Source: Drosophila miranda | Lineage: Eukaryota > Arthropoda > Insecta > Diptera > Drosophilidae | Direction: 5' to 3' | Length of the DNA: 64,000 bases | Assembly (NCBI RefSeq): GCF_003369915.1 | Contig: NW_022881603.1 | Coordinates: 36,727,124-36,791,123, forward strand | Shown here: one piece after another, positions 11,335-21,073 of the stretch | Layout: every line of letters starts with the position of its first letter | Numbering within the stretch: the stretch's first letter is position 1 | Made by a program: the position numbers and the translations under genes | Notes under the pieces: model-generated | What the model saw: only the letters and a program-made list of their open reading frames with translations | The model's database searches: none | Told to the model about the DNA's origin: nothing

Positions 11335-13362
11335 GAGGTATTGCTTTGAGTCCTTTAAATCTGCAGTCGATAATCATCGAAGGCACTGTAGAATTATCTA
11401 GACAGCAGATGCAGGCCTCTGGACACGTTCCTGAAGAGAAGATATTACAACGATCCAGGGCGTCGGTATACTCCAGCGGTTCCTTTTGCCGCAGAAATGA
11501 AAGGAAGGACTTTGCCCTGCAGTCGCACTTCCAGGGATTTGCGGATAGTCGAATCTCCAATTCGGCACTTTCCTCGCGTTCTCTAAAGAAATCGACAACC
11601 TGATCATCGAGAGCCTCCAACTGGTTTTTTCGCAGATCCAAAAGTGTAATGTTCTTGGGAATCAAGTGAAATGGCAAGTCCGCTATTTTATTGTCGAACA
11701 AATGCAGTTCTCTCAGGGAATCTTGACCCAATGAGTGTGTAATGATCTCTACCTTATTTGTATCCAGCTGCAGTATGGCATTGTAAGGTATTGCATGCGT
11801 AAGTAGAGGATAATAGTTTATATGAGCATTCCTACAGTCGATCATAAAATAATCTGTGCTCCGGTTAAAGCAACAATGGCATCCATCAGGACAAGCTGCA
11901 TTCAGATGATGAAGATACATATTCCCTAAAGATCGACGGTAAATTTCATGCAAAAAGTGCATAAAAATATTTTCAATGCAATTGACGATCCATCGGTTGC
12001 CACACTGCAGGAAATCACTAAGATTTGAGAGATATTTTATAACGTCTTTGTCGAGTGTTTGGATGTTATTGTACCTGATGTCCAAAATATTCAATTTACT
12101 TGGTAGCCGATCAACCCTAAGACTAGTCAATCTATTACTGGACACAATTAAACTTTTTACGTCATTATATCCACTCAAAGTGTTGTTGGGCAGCTCCATT
12201 AGAGAATTTCCGCTCAGGTCCAGGGCCGTCGCTCCTCCAGTAATCGGAATAGGTAATGGTGGGACATATGTAAGTCCACGTCTTGAACAATCTATATGTA
12301 AAGTCATATTTCCCCAATAAAATTGACACTCGCATTTAGCAGGGCACTTTATTCCGTTGATTCCGAGGGTAAATTTGCAGCTCCGTCGGTTTAAGTTGCA
12401 AATTATGGCTGTTATATTCTCATGGGGTTCGTATTTATCAACTTGAATCAACTTTAACCTGGAATAGCCATCGAAATATTTCATATCCACCTTTTCATTG
12501 ACTTCCAGAACAACATTCAGCAAGCTCTTTTGAAGAGTGTCAGATCTAAAACAAAAAAAAATACCAAATCACTCGTAGATTAAGGCCCGCCAAATAAGGA
12601 CTAGTTGAATTAAGTGGTGTTTTTTTAAAACCTTTTACGAACCTTAGGAAAGAGAGATCCTCTACATTGGTCCTGGTAAAATTTAATGTCTGTAAGTTTT
12701 TTAAATTGTTAAATACTCTTGCAGTGAGGTTTTTAATATCTATACCATTAAATTTCAGAAATTTTAAATTTGTTTTTCCTGCAAAATTGTCCTGTTCATC
12801 CAGAGTATGGAATATTCGTATGGTCCCCAATAAAAAATTGCAATGCCTTCTAGATGATTCAGGCTCATGTGAATGTAGTCATTAATAAAATATGTAAACC
12901 TGTCGAAAGCAATCGTTAGATACTTTGATCCATTTAAATAACTTAGATTGTTCTCATATATTTCAAAATATTTACTAAATAAGTTGTATATCGACACTTT
13001 CTGTACACTGAGATCTCTGAGATAGTTCACTCCAGGACGAAGTGTGGAGTTCTTAGAAACTCCCACACTTAACTTGTTTAGCATGACATTAGTGTCCTTA
13101 GAAATGGCGACGATTTTCCACTCTTTCAGTCTCTGCAGTCGGCATTTATCCACTCGATTGTCAAGTGTCCATGGTCTAAATTCAACGTGTAGTCGTTGGT
13201 GATGAAAGTGGATCGATCTTTGCGGCACGTTCTATCACTGGAACTGTGAGTGAATGCACCTTTACAGTATATTTCACAGTAATCCTCTCTGATGTTTTCA
13301 AACAACTTTTGAGCACTAAATGAATTTATTTGCAGGAGTTTTAAAAATATACTCCACGACAT
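11335..13362 (-). pseudogene. Toll-family receptor, N-terminal part (ectodomain)
   Basis: N-terminal ectodomain of the same gene as 4007-5063. Reading starts at a plausible ATG at 13362. A frameshift of two bases near 13130 (AGAG where AG would keep frame) and a one-base loss in a T run near 12832 break the frame. An intron 12546-12642 (donor AAG|GTTCGT, acceptor TTTTAG) fits phase 2. Downstream, LRR sequence is followed by three cysteine-rich LRRNT-like starts, CPAKCEC, CPDGCHCC and CPEACICC, each with its own short LRR block; classical Toll has fewer such modules. The third module is interrupted by the BEL insertion. It is probably non-functional. Confidence 0.7.
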
Positions 13363-13467
13363 TTTTGGATGCGAACGATGTCGAAGATTGATTCAAACTA
13401 AACAAGCAAGACGAATATTTTTTGGGTAAGATCCCATTGGTTTCCCAGAGAGAAAAAAATCAAAAGA

Positions 13468-14570
13468 AACGAGGGGGAACGTTGTGAGTTGCTGCGGAGA
13501 CCGCAACTCTACAGTTATACCCGATACTAAGTCAGTATGGCTTTCTTCCGGCAGACGCTGCTAATATTAAACGACACGACAAAGAGTGCGTGCGAGAGAG
13601 GCAGAAAATCAGTCTGAGCGTGACGTCGGGCGCTGCGTAGCCAGTGCAAATTGATTTGTTCCTTTTGGCTATAAAAATTATCTGATCTGGTCCAGATTCA
13701 CCAATCTGATAGATATAGTCGTTATCTATGATTCTGCGTTTTTAGTTTTCTCGAATGTGCAATATTGTGGATGCAACAGATTTTCGTCTTTTGTGGGGGC
13801 GGAAAAAGGGGGGGCGAAATTCTGAGATATACGTTTTATAGTGAGATCTAACAGAAGTGCGGATACCAAATTTGGTTACTCTAGCCTTAATAGTCTCTGA
13901 GATTTGTGGATGCCCCAGATTTTCGTCCTTTGCGGGGGCGGAAGGGGGTGTGGCGAAATTTGGACACGAAACGGTCAAGGTCCGATATCACAGGAGTGTG
14001 GATACCAAATTTGGTTGCTCTGGCTCTTATAGGTTCTGAGATCCTTGAACTCATATTTTGCAATTGACAAAACCGACCATGAAACCTGTGTGTTAGAGAG
14101 AGACAGAGCGAGAAAGAATGAAATTGTTTTCTTGATTCTGGCTATAATCATTATTCGATCTGGTTCAGATTTTGCACTGTAGAAGATATGATCATCCTCA
14201 ACGATTCTGCGTTTTTGGTTTTATCGTATCTTTAAAAATGTGGATGCCACAGATTTTCGTCCTTTGTGGGGGCGGAAGTGGGCGGGGCGAAGTTTTGAAA
14301 TATTTTTGTAGCAGTGACATGTCACAGAAGTCTGGATCCAAAACATCGTTGCTCTAGCTCTTATAGTCTTTGAGCACTAGGCGCTGAAGGGGACGGACGG
14401 ACGGACGGACGGACAGACAGACAGGGCTCAATCGACTCGGCTATTGATGCTGATCAAGAATATATATACTTTATGGGGTCGGAAACGATTCCTTCTGGAC
14501 GTTACACACATCCACTTTTACCACAAATCTAATATACTCCAATACTCATTTTGAGTATCGGGTATAAAAA
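13468..14570 (-). mobile_element. DINE-1/Helentron-type element, complete
   Basis: Full-length, about 1.1 kb, minus orientation. The 3' terminus AACGAGGGGG with its hairpin is at the left; three core sub-repeats, a GGAC microsatellite and the 5' terminus (GAGTATCGGGTATAAAAA) follow. It lies between the Toll-like gene start and the cbc 3' end. Confidence 0.88.
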
Positions 14571-15051
14571 GAAAACAGAAACATTAATTTTATCATACTC
14601 CCAAAAGTGCTGTTGTAAATCCACTGGAGTGTCATAAATATTTAAGAGCTGAAACGACGAGATTCAGTTGATTATTCTGACACGCAGTCTCTCAACGACT
14701 ATTCTACTGTTTCCGACAAATAATCTGACTATTCATGAGAGAGGATCGGGCACAATTTCTTAAAAAAAACGGATACGGCAATGTTGAATTAAGTTTTCAT
14801 CCTTTATTCTCAGTGTATGAACAGAAGATTGGCTGTGTATATTTGTGTTTGTACCGGTATTCCTTTTATTTTTCTATTCCATTGCTACCGTATATTTTCT
14901 GCGGAAAATATCAGACCCACATACGGTGTTGTAAATACTTAAAAATGAATTTTACTTGCTATTGAATTCAAAGCCAAACTAGTTTGCTCCATCGATCTAA
15001 TTTTAATGTAGTGCTTAGTAAACCCTAAATTAAATAAAAGTTAACCTAATG
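14571..15051. other. intergenic, downstream of cbc
   Basis: No gene recognised. AT-rich sequence that probably contains the cbc 3' UTR (minus strand) near 15000-15051. Confidence 0.4.
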
Positions 15052-16439
15052 CTAGGTATGGTTGTCCATGACTTGCAGCTCCGACCACAGCAGCAGAGCG
15101 TTCGGCGGCAGCGGTCGTGGTTGCGGCGAGAGGAGCATAACAGCTTGACTTTCCATATCCACCTCGGTACTGGAAATTTTAAATATAAGCTTTATCATAA
15201 ATATCCCATTCGTGGTGTTTTCTATATACTTACACGCAACAGAAGCCTGCAATATTCGTGCCAATCACATCATCGTCCACGGACTCTGCAAAAGACAGGG
15301 CCAACACGTGATGGATCAGTGCCGGGGTTGGCGTTACAGCCACCACTTTTGTCTTGTTGTCCTCGGCCTTCATGCCGATGGGCATGCAGGAGTCTGGCAG
15401 CGGAGGGGCGCCAATTTTGTACAATCGCAGCTCCTGGAATTTCACCTCAAAGGAAAACGGATAGAAGGGTGCACGGGCATTGCCATAGAAGTATTCCTTG
15501 ATGCGCTGATCCCGGCACTCGTGCTTCAGCTCCTTGCTGCGCTCCACAACACCGCCACTCTTGGGCAACAGGACCACATGAACGCTTGAGGGCACATCCC
15601 GCAGCAGTTCGTTGTACAGTCGCTCCTGATCCAATACGAAAATGGCGCAAGCACCATAGGCCCTGGCTGCATGAAGCTAATGCGCATACCCATGGGCACG
15701 TACGGCATCTACGTACGGCATCTACTCACTGCGCTTGTTTCCGTTGAGCGACTGCAGCGTGACCTCGGCCATCTTGGAGACCACTGCGTTGTAGAGGACA
15801 CTGTTGCCGCTGGGTGACTTTTGTCCGAAGTGGTAGACGAGCGGGGCGGTCTTGGGAAAACCTTCCTCGACACTGGCTGGCCTTTCGATGAGTATGGTGG
15901 CCACATTGCCGGATATGGCGATTGCTCCCTGGCCCTCATCGAGGTCCGCGTAGAGAGGCCGGCGCCCGACCCTGACTGCATAGTTCAGGAGAATCCGGCA
16001 GAGCGTGCTCTTGCCGACGTCCGTGGGTCCCACCACCATGGCCACCGGACCACGTCTATCCTTCTCCTCGGCCTCCGTGCGAAACTGTTCAAGTGCCGCG
16101 TGACAATTGACGTACTGAACCATCGGAGTCTCCTTGGATATGTAGCAAACGTCCATTTTGCCAGTGACATGAAGAACGCATCCTTGGTATGTGAAGATCG
16201 CAACCTTGGCCCCCATCCCAAACTCATATTTCTTTTTCTTAACCAACTCGGTGCCAAAGAGCTCCGCAAATCCATTGACTAGCTGTGATGGAAGCAGGAA
16301 GAGTTACTGGCATTCCATTGCTTGGCGTGCGCTTACCTACTGTAACCAAAACTTTGGCGTCCTTCTGCTCTATTTCAAAACGCAGCTCGGAGTCTGCCTC
16401 CAGGCTGAAGTCCTGACCTCTGCTTTGATGATCCGACAT
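15052..16439 (-). pseudogene. cbc: cbc / Clp1 polynucleotide kinase, unit 1, broken
   Basis: Clp1-family RNA 5'-hydroxyl kinase and mRNA 3'-end cleavage factor subunit; in D. melanogaster cbc lies divergently next to cid. Exons: 16341-16439 (ATG at 16439), 16283-16340 intron (donor GTAGGT), exon 2 from 16282 carrying the P-loop GPTDVGKST, a later exon 15234 to about 15680, intron 15170-15233, last exon 15052-15169 ending MDNHT. Between exon 2 and the next homologous stretch (15677-15725), roughly 15-20 expected codons are replaced by two 13-bp copies of GTACGGCATCTAC. In-frame TAG codons lie at 15722-15724 and 15677-15679, so no full Clp1 can be read. The DLDVGQG motif also reads DLDEGQG here. 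If an intron starts at the GTGAGT at 15729, its 3' part and exon start are missing. Confidence 0.85.
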
Positions 16440-16661
16440 TCCTAAAATTTTAATAAATAAAAAAAACAATGCTCAAAATCAGGCCGCAGGCGAAAAACAG
16501 CTGGGCGATCAATGCTGGAAATGGCGTGAGGGCTATGTATTTTAATGTATTTCAAGTACGGTCACACATGCAGAAAAAATCAGGAAACACTTTAAACGAC
16601 GCGTATTGTTGCGAGGCAAATTATTGTGTACGCAAATTTACATCGAACTTTGGCAGCTATT
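16440..16661. promoter_or_regulatory. cbc-cid divergent intergenic region, unit 1
   Basis: Only 222 bp separate the cbc and cid start codons, so both promoters lie here. An A/T tract (CCTAAAATTTTAATAAATAA) at about 16441-16460 is the site where LINEs inserted in units 2 and 3. No TATA box is obvious. This is the only uninterrupted copy in the array. Confidence 0.6.
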
Positions 16662-17420
16662 ATGCGACCACCGAAAAAAAACAGCGGCGGTCATCGTGGT
16701 GGAAATCCTCCAAAGGCAACACAAAGGGACTCTGGGGATGCCAGCCCCTCATTCCAATCGCCCGATGATGAAAATGCTACCGACTACGGCTTGGAATTTA
16801 CCACAAGTCGTCTCAATCTCCAAAACTCTAACAGTCGACGCACCTCCACGGTGCGCAAGGACGTATCTGCTGCCCGTCGGACCCGACAGAATAAGGAGAC
16901 GTCTGGGGAAGAGAATCGGCCACCAGAACCAGCAGACCGTCGCGCCGGACAGAGGCAGGAGTCGTCCTCTCAGGAAGACAATCAAGCTCTGGAACTCAAC
17001 ACTTCAAATCGCAGTCTCCGTTCTTTAAATGCCCCACAGCCGCAGCGACCAAGAGCGAATCCACAGACACAACACGCCCCTAGAGCTGTTTCGCACCGCC
17101 GGAAACAGACCAGCCCCGTCAGCCGTGTCGCCCTGATGCAACAAGAGATTCAACGTCTGCAGGCGACGCCCAAATTGCTGATACCCCGCCTTCCGTTCGC
17201 TCGCCTGGTGCGTCAAATAATCGTGAATTTAACCGGCTCATCTTCGGCCTTTAGGGTTACCCAGGGCTCCATGGAGGCCTTGCAGACGGCAGCGGAAATG
17301 TACACTACCCAAAGACTCCAAGACGCCTATCTGCTCACTCTGCATCGTGGTCGAGTGACGCTGGAGGTGCGCGATATGGCGCTAATGGCATTCCTATGCA
17401 GCCATTGTCCATATAACTAA
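16662..17420 (+). CDS. cid: Cid (CENP-A centromeric histone H3), unit 1
   Basis: 252-aa centromeric H3 variant that marks centromeric nucleosomes. The start at 16662 (MRPPKKNSGG) is preferred over an in-frame ATG at 16626 because it places the conserved N-terminal motif TDYGLEFTTS at residues 40-49, like D. melanogaster Cid. The disordered, Arg/Pro-rich tail runs to about residue 170. The histone fold follows: LLIPRLPFARLVRQIIV (172-188), loop 1 with GSSSAF, alpha-2 (QGSMEALQTAAEMYTTQRL), loop 2 and RVTLEVRDMALMAFLC. Single exon, as in flies. Residue 185 is Gln where H3/CENP-A proteins normally have Glu (RLVRE) and where units 2 and 3 have Glu. It is the best candidate for a working gene in the array. 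Confidence 0.9.
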   Translation: MRPPKKNSGGHRGGNPPKATQRDSGDASPSFQSPDDENATDYGLEFTTSRLNLQNSNSRRTSTVRKDVSAARRTRQNKETSGEENRPPEPADRRAGQRQESSSQEDNQALELNTSNRSLRSLNAPQPQRPRANPQTQHAPRAVSHRRKQTSPVSRVALMQQEIQRLQATPKLLIPRLPFARLVRQIIVNLTGSSSAFRVTQGSMEALQTAAEMYTTQRLQDAYLLTLHRGRVTLEVRDMALMAFLCSHCPYN

Positions 17421-17765
17421 TCACATGCTAAATATGCTAAGCTCTTGTAAAACAAATGAATTGTGTTATTTTATTCTATTATTATTTTATATTCGATTTA
17501 ACTTGCCAAATATGCTAAGCTCTTGTAAAACCAATGAATATAAAACAAATGAATTGTGTTATTTTATTCTATTATTATTCTATATTCGATTTAACTAATC
17601 ACATGCTAAATATGCTAAGCTCTTGTTTAATAAAACAAATGAGTTGTGTTCTTTTATTATATTATTATTTTTTATTCGATTTAACTAATCACATGCTAAC
17701 TATGCTAAGCTCTTTATATGCTGTATTATAACACAAATGAATTGTGTTCTTTTATTCTATTACTG
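17414..17765 (+). repeat. tandem repeat, about 90 bp x 4, at the cid stop codon
   Basis: Four units of 85-93 bp, starting at 17414, 17499, 17592 and 17682, each with TAACTAATCACATGCTAAATATGC (variants) and an ATTGTGTTATTTTATTC block. The first unit overlaps the cid stop codon. AATAAA signals occur at about 17631 and 17772. Confidence 0.85.
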
Positions 17766-18252
17766 TTACGTGAATAAAAATTTTTTTGTTAAGCCTAAAA
17801 TGAAAGTCGGGTTTAATTTGTATTCTGCAAATAGTTTTATTCGTGTTTTCTTGTTTGCCTTTTGTAATGACTTGTCTTCCTTTTTGTTGTTGCGTCTTGT
17901 GCAACGTAATCCATAATAGTTTCACTTTAATGATGTGGCCATCAGGCGGGCACGCACGCCAACGCCAAGCAAAGATACAATAAGTTTTAGCTAGGATGAA
18001 TTAGGAGTGATCGTGCTTAGTTGTTCGCTCTAATATTACGGATTACAGATTAGGATAGTTAATGCGCTTTTTGAAATGAGTCACCATTTAGAATGTTGCG
18101 GCACATTAGATACACAAATAGGGAGCTACTGGCTAGCTCGACTCGAAACAGATTCAGGCTGAAAGTAGTCCCTCCTTTGCCAATCGGGTTGTAAATTGAG
18201 CTTTTGCCTTGCCGAAAATTGTGTTGGTTTGGGTTCAGGTTCGATCTTCCTA
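17766..18252. other. cid 3' flank, unit 1
   Basis: About 490 bp of non-coding flank, present nearly unchanged at 25025-25505 and 33116-33602. It defines the right part of the duplicated unit. Confidence 0.7.
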
Positions 18253-18491
18253 TTTTTATACCCGATACTCAAAATGAGTATTGGGGTATATTAGATTTGT
18301 GGTAAAAGTGGATGTGTGTAACGTCCAGAAGGAATCGTTTCCGACCCCATAAAGTATATATATTCTTGATCAGCATCAATAGCCGAGTCGATTGAGCCAT
18401 GTCTGTCTGTCCGTCTGTCCGTCCGTCCGTCTGTCCGTCTGTCCGTCCCCTTCAGCGCCTAGTTCTCAAAGACTATAAGAGCTAGAGCAAC
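18253..18491 (+). mobile_element. DINE-1 5' fragment at the duplication junction
   Basis: The 5' terminus TTTTTATACCCGATACTC and microsatellite block, truncated after AGAGCTAGAGCAAC where it joins cbc exon 2. In unit 3 the same element continues into its core, so this is a truncated duplicate and not a separate insertion. Confidence 0.88.
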
Positions 18492-19059
18492 ACTGGCTGG
18501 CCTTTCGATGAGTATGGTGGCCACATTGCCGGATATGGCGATTGCTCCCTGGCCCACATCGAGGTCCGCGTAGAGAGGCCGGCGCCCGACCCTGACTGCA
18601 TAGTTCAGGAGAATCCGGCAGAGCGTGCTCTTGCCGACGTCCGTGGGTCCCACCACCATGGCCACCGGACCACGTCTATCCTTCTCCTCGGCCTCCGTGC
18701 GAAACTGTTCAAGTGCCGCGTGACAATTGACGTACTGAACCATCGGAGTCTCCTTGGATATGTAGCAAACGTCCATTTTGCCAGTGACATGAAGAACGCA
18801 TCCTTGGTATGTGAAGATCGCAACCTTGGCCCCCATCCCAAACTCATATTTCTTTTTCTTAACCAACTCGGTGCCAAAGAGCTCCGCAAATCCATTGACT
18901 AGCTGTGATGGAAGCAGGAAGAGTTACTGGCATTCCATTGCTTGGCGTGCGCTTACCTACTGTAACCAACACTTTGGCGTCCTTCTGCTCTATTTCAAAA
19001 CGCAGCTCGGAGTCTGCCTCCAGGCTGAAGTCCTGACCTCTGCTTTGATGATCCGACAT
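18492..19059 (-). pseudogene. cbc: cbc 5' part, unit 2 (truncated)
   Basis: Exon 1 (18961-19059), intron (18903-18960) and exon 2 (18492-18902) of cbc are preserved, including the ATG, the P-loop GPTDVGKST and the canonical DLDVGQG. Homology stops after ERPASV, and the frame runs a few codons into DINE-1 before a stop at 18459. All downstream catalytic and C-terminal Clp1 sequence is absent. The upstream region is now occupied by a LINE 16 bp before the ATG. Confidence 0.9.
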
Positions 19060-19387
19060 TCCTAAAATTTTAATCAGTTCTTTCCATACATTCGTCGAAG
19101 ACGGACGTGTCGCGCATTGAAGTTTCTAAATAATCGCAAAGAGCATTATGTGTGCTTATCTCGCACGAGAATCTATTTTTAGACACTGCGTAGCGGTGTC
19201 GGTAACACGAGAACAACAAAGAACAGTAAGCGAAGTAAGCTGTCGTACAGCGGGCAAGCTTTTGCCCTCGCCCTGCGCGCAGCCGCAAACGAAGGGCAAC
19301 AAAAGCTCAACTTTTCTTAGTAGCAAGAATTCTTGATGCTTGGCAATCACAAATTTGTAACAAGCAAATTTCGTGAAGTGCCAAAAA

Positions 19388-21073
19388 ATGGACGTAGACT
19401 CACCTGATCATTCCCAGCTTAGTGATAAGCTTTCAGCGACTTATAAGATGAGGAAAATAGCTGGTGCACCTGCAGAATTCCGTGCCAGCTTGGCTAAAGA
19501 CCTATATAAGGCAATTGGAACGCCTAACTACAATAGTAGCTTGATCGCAACGACTACAAGCACTATTACCACGAGCACACTATCTTTTTCAACAGGGAAA
19601 TGTCCAGCGAATTACTCAATGGCAAATACCGTAACTGGCAGCATATGTTCAGTACCGAGCACCTCGAGAGCTGAGGCGTCTACTTCAAGCTTAGCCAAAA
19701 AAGTATCCCAAGGAAAAGATTGTAGCTTTCAGATGCCGATGGTCTCTATTAGTAAAAAGCAAAAAAGAGCTGATAAAGTCTCAAAAACAATTAAAAAAAC
19801 TACACACCCAGCTATTCCAAAAAATCACCCATTCAAGGGCCGCCAAAATTTTACACCTGTTACTACCCCTTCAGTAGCACTTCTAAATAATCGCTATGCA
19901 GCGCTATCTGAAGAAGCTGAATCTGTCATGGAACTGGACGAAGAAGAGCAACATGGGCTAGTAGCAAACGAAGCTAGCAATGAGCAGCAGCCGAGCATAG
20001 TGCCTAAGCCTCCAGCTATTTGCGTGCCGCAAGTGAATAAAATGGACAAACTCGAAGACGCCCTCAATTCTGTAATTCCAGCTGATGAGTATGACATTCG
20101 CACATCCATATTCGCCGTTTCGCGTATATATGCAAAAAATTCCCAAGCTTTTCGAACAGTTATTGATATGCTGACGAAGCAAAACTGTGAATTCTGGCAC
20201 CATCAGTTGAGAGAGGATACGCCGTACAGATTGATTATTCGAGATATCCATCCAAATGTACCAAAACACTTAATTGAGCACACTTTCACCGACAAGGGTT
20301 TCACAGTCATGAACATCTACTGCCCCAGGAAGCCAAACTGGCGTAATATTGAAATAAATGAAGAGGATGATCATGAAATAAATAACTTAAAAACAAGACA
20401 GAGTATGTTCTACGTGAACCTAAAGAAAACACCAAATATTGCAGAGGCACTTAAGATTACTCAAATTGGAAGGCACAGAGTAACAGTAATTAAGGCAAAG
20501 CACAGTAAAGAATTGGTGCAGTGCTTTAGATGCCAAGATTTTGGACATACGCTAAACTACTGCCTTAAAAAGCCAGTCTGTGGAAAATGCTCTGGCGACC
20601 ACTATACTGGATCAAAATCGTGCGAACTAAGTCTTAGTAACAAATCCATTTGTGCAAACTGCGGCGAAGATCACCTATCTAGCTATAAAAGTTGTTCAGT
20701 CCGAATTGAACTCAGCAAGAAGCTTAAGCCGACAGCCAGACTACCAGAAGATGGAATGCCTGCCAGTAGCAAAAATAAAAATCACCCAGTCGGATCGCAA
20801 GTCATCTCAAATGCCAATGTGAGGAGTGGGTTCTCCTATGCAGACATAACAAGACCGCGTGCAGAGAAAAATATTAACGTGAACACATTACATGACAGCT
20901 CCCGGTTGTTTAATGGTGCTGAAGATCAACATTTTAGTAGCAAATTCAAAATATTAGAAAAAGCTATAAACGACCTTAATAGTAGAATGGATCAAATGTT
21001 CAAACTAATACAGGATACGATGGAGGCAAACAAAGCCTTCCGCGACCTGGTACAGAAGCTTATTTCAAAATGA
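19388..21073 (+). CDS. Jockey-type LINE ORF1 (Gag-like)
   Basis: 561 aa, intact from the ATG at 19388. Serine/threonine-rich N-terminus, an RNA-binding-like domain from about residue 225 to 370, then three zinc-knuckle-like motifs (CFRCQDFGHTLNYC, CGKCSGDHYTGSKSC, CANCGEDHLSSYKSC). This is the Jockey ORF1 layout, giving a nucleic-acid chaperone that packages element RNA. Its TGA overlaps the ORF2 ATG. A likely coiled coil lies at the C-terminus. Confidence 0.85.
   Translation: MDVDSPDHSQLSDKLSATYKMRKIAGAPAEFRASLAKDLYKAIGTPNYNSSLIATTTSTITTSTLSFSTGKCPANYSMANTVTGSICSVPSTSRAEASTSSLAKKVSQGKDCSFQMPMVSISKKQKRADKVSKTIKKTTHPAIPKNHPFKGRQNFTPVTTPSVALLNNRYAALSEEAESVMELDEEEQHGLVANEASNEQQPSIVPKPPAICVPQVNKMDKLEDALNSVIPADEYDIRTSIFAVSRIYAKNSQAFRTVIDMLTKQNCEFWHHQLREDTPYRLIIRDIHPNVPKHLIEHTFTDKGFTVMNIYCPRKPNWRNIEINEEDDHEINNLKTRQSMFYVNLKKTPNIAEALKITQIGRHRVTVIKAKHSKELVQCFRCQDFGHTLNYCLKKPVCGKCSGDHYTGSKSCELSLSNKSICANCGEDHLSSYKSCSVRIELSKKLKPTARLPEDGMPASSKNKNHPVGSQVISNANVRSGFSYADITRPRAEKNINVNTLHDSSRLFNGAEDQHFSSKFKILEKAINDLNSRMDQMFKLIQDTMEANKAFRDLVQKLISK

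Noticed and set aside
13742-14357. Small ORFs inside DINE-1 copies
   Set aside because: They recur in every DINE-1 copy in both strands and have no protein features.
15677-15728. A 53-bp intron (GTGAGT to CATTAG) rescuing cbc
   Set aside because: Splicing there would leave the downstream exon out of frame and still omit conserved Clp1 residues.
16626-16661. Upstream in-frame ATG of cid
   Set aside because: It adds 12 residues not matching fly Cid N-termini. The ATG at 16662 fits better.
16606-17028. Second long open frame across cid (also at 24007-24429)
   Set aside because: It is an alternative frame over the cid tail. The histone-fold frame is the one with family similarity.
18370-18470. 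GTCTGTCC/GTCC arrays as a CRISPR-like repeat
   Set aside because: Short microsatellite of the DINE-1 family in a eukaryotic genome; no spacer structure.
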